This document shows, piece after piece, positions 16,188 through 19,762 of a DNA stretch of 19,762 bases. The notes under the pieces were generated by a model. That model did not search any database, was not told the DNA's origin, and was given only the letters and a program-made list of their open reading frames with translations. Source of the stretch: Chloroflexota bacterium (GTDB lineage: Bacteria; Chloroflexota; Anaerolineae; Anaerolineales; UBA4823); the NCBI GenBank assembly GCA_030636125.1, contig DAOVXM010000006.1, forward strand, positions 1 to 19,762, written 5' to 3'. The position numbers and the translations under genes are program-made. Numbering within the stretch: the stretch's first letter is position 1; each line of letters starts with the position of its first letter.

Positions 16188-17297
16188 CTAAGGGACGAAC
16201 TTCCCGTTTTTGTAGAACAATTCGCCGTCTAAATAGATCTCTGAATCCTGTCGCATATCGCAGATCATATCCCAGTGGATGAGACTCCGGTTGAGACTGC
16301 CAGTTTCAGGGTAGCCCGCGCCAAGTGCCATATGGAATGTACCCCCGATCTTCTCGTCGAACAGAATGCTTTTCGTGAACTTGTCAATTTCAAAATTATT
16401 GCCGATAGCAAATTCGCCCAGATAACGTGCACCTGGATCAGTGTCCAACATCTTTAACAAAATATCCTGATTTTTCTCTGCCGTAGCCTTGATAACCTTG
16501 CCTTCTTCAAAGGTTAACGTAACACCTTCGACAATGACGCCTTCATACATTGCCGGATAGGTGTAATGCACCCAGCCGTTAGCCGAGTTTTCAATGGGTC
16601 CGGTGAAGATTTCCCCATCTGGCATATTGTTTTGACCGCAGGCGTTCTTAAATTTGCGACCTTTGATCGAGAGCGACAAATCGACGTTTGGTCCGCGCAG
16701 GACAACCTGGTCGTGACCTGTTACGCGTTCTATGAGTCGCTCTTGTTCCAGCTTCACCCCTTGCCAGTATGCAACTGGATCTGGTGTATTTTCATCGGCG
16801 TGGCAAGACCGGAAGAAGAAGTCTTGGTACTCTTCGAAACCCATCTCTGCCTCCATCGCGTAAGCGTTGGTGGGATAGAGTGTGCTCATCCAGCGCAACG
16901 AGCCTTCAGCTCCGCGCTTCATCTGAGTCGCGATCAGTGGAGCTAAACCATTATGGAAGCGGGTTACTCGTTCCGGATCCATGCTGCTGAACTGGCGTGT
17001 GTTGACTTCGGACCGGATTTTGATCAATACATCGAACTCCTCAAAGGCCATTTTGTGGAATAATGGAATAAAGTCGAGTTGTTCGTCGTTGGCGTGAGCC
17101 AGGTGAATTTCTTTCTGACCTGGAAAGTCTATCAAGATGTGTGGGTGTCCACCACGCTCCAAGATCAGTTCGTACAAGGCTCTCACGGCTGGTTCCGCTG
17201 CAGTTGTAGCGGTGATGGCGACCCGGTCGCCGGGGCTAACCCTGGTGGAATAATCGACTAGTATCTGGGCGAATTTATAGGCGCGAATGTCTTTCAA
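16188..17297 (-). CDS. M29-family metallo-aminopeptidase (AmpS/AmpT type)
   Basis: A 369-residue cytosolic leucyl-type aminopeptidase with two metal ions. The ligand set of the thermophilic M29 enzymes is intact, numbering from this start: E229 in MPDGEIFTGPIE, E295 in YLGEFAIG, H322 in GTFHMALG, Y329 in GYPE, and H341 and D343 in SLIHWDMI. The spacing between the first two (66) equals that in Thermus AmpT. I place the start at TTG 17297, not at the ATG 17327 of the open frame. AGGAG (complement of 17304-17308) sits 6 bases before this TTG, the predicted -10 box at 17326-17334 overlaps the upstream ATG, and KDIRAYKFAQILVDYS matches the family's N-terminus. It is transcribed divergently from the oxidoreductase gene and probably alone, given the hairpin after it. 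Confidence 0.92.
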   Translation of the reverse strand: MKDIRAYKFAQILVDYSTRVSPGDRVAITATTAAEPAVRALYELILERGGHPHILIDFPGQKEIHLAHANDEQLDFIPLFHKMAFEEFDVLIKIRSEVNTRQFSSMDPERVTRFHNGLAPLIATQMKRGAEGSLRWMSTLYPTNAYAMEAEMGFEEYQDFFFRSCHADENTPDPVAYWQGVKLEQERLIERVTGHDQVVLRGPNVDLSLSIKGRKFKNACGQNNMPDGEIFTGPIENSANGWVHYTYPAMYEGVIVEGVTLTFEEGKVIKATAEKNQDILLKMLDTDPGARYLGEFAIGNNFEIDKFTKSILFDEKIGGTFHMALGAGYPETGSLNRSLIHWDMICDMRQDSEIYLDGELFYKNGKFVP

Positions 17298-17325
17298 AAT
17301 ATTCTCCTGTGAACAAAATTGTGTC

Positions 17326-17334
17326 ATTATATCA
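17326..17334 (-). promoter_or_regulatory. Extended -10 promoter element of the M29 gene
   Basis: On the minus strand the sequence reads TGATATAAT, a perfect -10 with the TGn extension; the -35 region is poor, as extended -10 promoters allow. The predicted RNA start near 17319 leaves a leader of about 20 bases before the TTG at 17297. Confidence 0.55.
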
Positions 17335-17352
17335 TGCGGCCAAATTCCGCGC

Positions 17353-17358
17353 TATAAT
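17353..17358 (+). promoter_or_regulatory. -10 box of the bi-domain oxidoreductase promoter
   Basis: A perfect TATAAT, with predicted start near 17365 and a leader of about 50 bases. The matching -35 position (about 17330-17335) reads TATCAT and overlaps the -10 of the divergent gene, so the two promoters share DNA. Confidence 0.45.
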
Positions 17359-17415
17359 GGGCAATATTATCTGTAGTTCAGCTTTTCAAATTCATATATT
17401 ACAAAGTTGATATTT

Positions 17416-19623
17416 ATGAAACAAGTCCTTCAAAATCTCCGCAGTGGTGAAACCAAAGTTGTCGATATTCCCATACCAACACCTAAACCAGGTATGGCAT
17501 TAGTCCGCACATCCGCCTCACTGGTATCGGCTGGCACAGAGCGTATGTTAGTTGAGTTCGCTGAGAAATCTTTGATCGGAAAAGCACGTTCCCGTCCGGA
17601 CCTGGCACGCCAGGTGTTGGATAAAGCGCGGCGCGAGGGTTTGCTCACTACGGTAGAAGCCGCTTTCAACAGGCTGGACCAACCGATGCCGCTAGGATAT
17701 TCCTCTGCTGGGACGGTCGTGGGGGTTGGTGAAGGTTTGACCGATTTTAAGGTTGGCCAGCGAGTTGTTTGTGCTGGGGGTGGTTACGCAGTGCACGCTG
17801 AGTATGCTCTGGTCCCGCGCAATTTGCTCGCTGAATTGCCCGATCATGTGGATGACGAATCAGCCGCTTTTGCCACGATAGGAGCTATTGCCCTGCATGG
17901 CTTTCGTCTAGCTCAGCCGCAATTGGGGGAGCGGGTTGTGGTAATCGGTCTGGGGTTGGTGGGATTATTGACGGTAGGTATCGCTAATGCTGCTGGTTGT
18001 CGCGTCCTGGGAATAGACCTGGATCCCCGCAGGGTAGAATTAGCCCAAGAAATGGGTGCCGAGGCAGTGAAGCGCGAGCAGGCCGAGGAGACTGCCCAAA
18101 GCTTCTCACAGGGTCATGGCTGTGACGCGGTGCTGATTTGCGCGGATACACCCTCGGCTGATCCGGTTGAGTTGGCAGGGAATATTGCCCGTGATCGCGC
18201 TCGCGTTGTCGCTGTTGGCGCGGTGGGTTTGGAGATCCCCCGCAAGGTCTACTATGAAAAAGAGCTGTCCTTTGTTAATTCGCGCTCTTATGGACCAGGT
18301 CGTTATGATCCGACCTACGAAGAAGGTGGACACGATTACCCCATCGGGTATGTACGTTGGACAGAGGGGCGTAACCTGGAAGCATTTGTGGATTTGTTGG
18401 ACTCAGGACGGGTGGATGTACAACCTTTGATAACCCATCGCTTTCCCATCACGCAAGCTTCTGAAGCGTATGAACTGATCACTGGTAAGACGGAAGAACC
18501 ATTTTTAGGCGTATTGTTAACCTATCCAGATGCACCTGGTGAACAAGACACGGGCGAAAGTCCCGGAGTAATAGCCAGATCTAACTTTGAACCTGAAGTA
18601 TATTCACCTGTGTCCTGTAAGTTGGGGGTACTTGGGGCGGGAAATTTCGCCAATGCGGTTCTCTTACCAGTTTTAAAGAAAACCTCGGATGTCGAATTGA
18701 TCAGTATTGCCTCAGGCTCGGGTCTGAACGCTCAACATGCCGCCCAGAAATTTGGTTTTCGTTATGTTGCGAGTGATGAAAGGCAGATTCTGGATGATCC
18801 GTCGATCAACACGGTTGCCATCCTGACACGTCATAATTTGCATGCAGCTCAAGTAGTGTCAGCCTTGGAAGCAGGAAAACACGTTTTTTGTGAGAAACCG
18901 TTAGCCCTTAATAAGCAGGAACTCGAGCAAATAAAGGGTGTTCTACAGGAATCGGTAGGAACAGCCGGGGATAGCGACCAATCCATAGCCCCTCCAATGT
19001 TAATGGTTGGTTTCAATCGGCGCTTTGCACCGATGGCTCAGAAACTATTTGCTTTTATCTCAGAACGTAAGGAACCCTTAGTGGCACATTATCGCGTAAA
19101 CGCTGGTTTTTTACCCCTTGACCATTGGCTGCATGACCCAAGACAGGGAGGTGGGCGCATCATCGGTGAAGCATGTCACTTTGTGGATTTCCTGACCTTC
19201 CTGGTTGGCGCACCACCGAGCTCTGTACGAGCGCAGACCTTACCAGAACTGGGTCGCTACCATCAAGATAACGTTGTGATGACATTTGCCTTTCCAGATG
19301 GTTCCCTGGGTACAATAAGTTATTTAGCTAATGGCGATAAATCTTTCCCTAAGGAGCGGGTTGAGATTTTTGTTGGGGGGCGCGTTGGCGTGTTAGATGA
19401 CTTTCGCTCATTGGAGTTGAATCATAATGGCAAGCGCCAGGTTGAACGTTCGCGTCTGCGACAGGATAAAGGACACCTGGCCGAGTGGGAAGCCTTTTCC
19501 GCTGCTCTCAAGGCCGGAAGCCCTCCGCCTATCCCTTACCAGCATCTCTTCGGTGTGACTCTGGCAACCTTCACCGCGGTCGAGGCTATGCAGAGTGGGG
19601 AGAGGGTAAACATCTCTGCTTGA
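17416..19623 (+). CDS. Bi-domain oxidoreductase: MDR (Zn-ADH-like) + Gfo/Idh/MocA
   Basis: A 735-residue natural fusion of two dehydrogenase families. Residues about 1-375 are a medium-chain dehydrogenase/reductase: GYSSAGTVVGVG near 94-105, then a Rossmann motif GLGLVG (178-183) with the acidic strand end GIDLD. The catalytic cysteine of zinc alcohol dehydrogenases is replaced in SAGTER (38-43), so this half is probably zinc-free. Residues about 403-735 are Gfo/Idh/MocA-like, with GAGNFA (407-412), EKP (493-495) and GEACHFVDFLTFLVG. Such fusions are known, mostly in surface-polysaccharide clusters, where sugar-nucleotide or uronic-acid oxidation is suspected but unproven. The open frame begins at a TTG at 17407; the ATG at 17416 gives the usual MKQVLQN start. 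A gene that looks like a heparinase/alginate-lyase family member follows 54 bases later, the usual partner as I recall it. Confidence 0.9.
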   Translation: MKQVLQNLRSGETKVVDIPIPTPKPGMALVRTSASLVSAGTERMLVEFAEKSLIGKARSRPDLARQVLDKARREGLLTTVEAAFNRLDQPMPLGYSSAGTVVGVGEGLTDFKVGQRVVCAGGGYAVHAEYALVPRNLLAELPDHVDDESAAFATIGAIALHGFRLAQPQLGERVVVIGLGLVGLLTVGIANAAGCRVLGIDLDPRRVELAQEMGAEAVKREQAEETAQSFSQGHGCDAVLICADTPSADPVELAGNIARDRARVVAVGAVGLEIPRKVYYEKELSFVNSRSYGPGRYDPTYEEGGHDYPIGYVRWTEGRNLEAFVDLLDSGRVDVQPLITHRFPITQASEAYELITGKTEEPFLGVLLTYPDAPGEQDTGESPGVIARSNFEPEVYSPVSCKLGVLGAGNFANAVLLPVLKKTSDVELISIASGSGLNAQHAAQKFGFRYVASDERQILDDPSINTVAILTRHNLHAAQVVSALEAGKHVFCEKPLALNKQELEQIKGVLQESVGTAGDSDQSIAPPMLMVGFNRRFAPMAQKLFAFISERKEPLVAHYRVNAGFLPLDHWLHDPRQGGGRIIGEACHFVDFLTFLVGAPPSSVRAQTLPELGRYHQDNVVMTFAFPDGSLGTISYLANGDKSFPKERVEIFVGGRVGVLDDFRSLELNHNGKRQVERSRLRQDKGHLAEWEAFSAALKAGSPPPIPYQHLFGVTLATFTAVEAMQSGERVNISA

Positions 19624-19677
19624 GGTAGCTCATATCCTATATTCCTCCATCCTGACTCAAGAACTGGTATATCCTAG

Positions 19678-19762
19678 ATGAGCCACATTTCGCGCATTCG
19701 TCTCGCTCTGAAAGCTCTACGTGAACTCGGTCCCAAGCAAGTAGGGCTTTACGCTTGGTACC
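19678..19762 (+). CDS. Partial CDS, probable heparinase II/III or alginate-lyase family protein (N-terminus only)
   Basis: Only 28 codons are inside the window, beginning MSHISRIRLALKALRELG and ending GLYAWY. A basic helix leading into a GPKQVGLYAWY-like segment resembles the N-terminus of heparinase II/III-type (alginate lyase family) proteins that often follow the bi-domain oxidoreductase. There is no strong ribosome binding site before the ATG. The call rests mainly on context and is tentative; the catalytic region is outside the window. Confidence 0.45.
   Translation, partial: MSHISRIRLALKALRELGPKQVGLYAWY

Noticed and set aside
16180..16194. Hairpin CCCTT/AAGGG at the end of the M29 gene.
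   Set aside because: A five-base stem spanning the stop codon with no T run; the 12-base stem at 16127-16164 is the better terminator.

Overview
The window reads as chromosomal DNA from a Chloroflexota bacterium, most likely Anaerolineae. This is inferred from gene repertoire and protein flavour (an AbrB-headed radical SAM maturase, fused LutB-LutC, fused CydDC, a short-Q-loop cytochrome bd, a GlgP of the type with an N-terminal DUF3417-like segment); no marker gene is present to prove it. There are no tRNA or rRNA genes, CRISPR arrays or insertion sequences.

Layout. 182-1945 (+): an ASCH-domain protein and an AbrB/radical SAM/SPASM protein resembling tungsten-oxidoreductase cofactor maturases. 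2030-4901 (-): a two-gene lactate-oxidation operon, lutA followed by a fused lutB-lutC, with a candidate promoter at 4931-4959. 5144-8376 (+): glycogen phosphorylase translationally coupled to two tandem UPF0316-type membrane proteins, closed by a clear intrinsic terminator at 8402-8436. 8437-15187 (+): a complete cytochrome bd module, cydA, cydB and a fused cydDC assembly transporter. It has two candidate promoters and a cluster of inverted repeats in front of cydA, and two large perfect hairpins plus a palindrome-centred promoter in front of cydDC. 15220-17297 (-): a membrane-anchored glycerophosphodiester phosphodiesterase preceded by an M29 aminopeptidase, with a hairpin terminator between them. 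17416-end (+): a two-domain MDR plus Gfo/Idh/MocA oxidoreductase and the first 28 codons of a probable heparinase II/III or alginate-lyase-type gene, which looks like the entry into a surface-polysaccharide region.

The genes suggest an organism with both anaerobic and microaerobic traits: lactate oxidation feeding electrons to quinone, a high-affinity quinol oxidase to consume traces of oxygen, storage-glucan breakdown, and a maturase for an oxygen-sensitive W/Mo enzyme encoded elsewhere. No wholly new system is evident. The least explained parts are non-coding: the cydA upstream operator cluster (8561-8712), the paired hairpins after cydB (11292-11398), the palindrome centred on the cydDC -10 box (11430-11461), and the overlapping divergent promoters at 17325-17359. 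Several starts were moved from the longest open frame on ribosome-binding-site evidence (lutA 4901, glgP 5144, cydB 10236, M29 aminopeptidase TTG at 17297, bi-domain oxidoreductase 17416).
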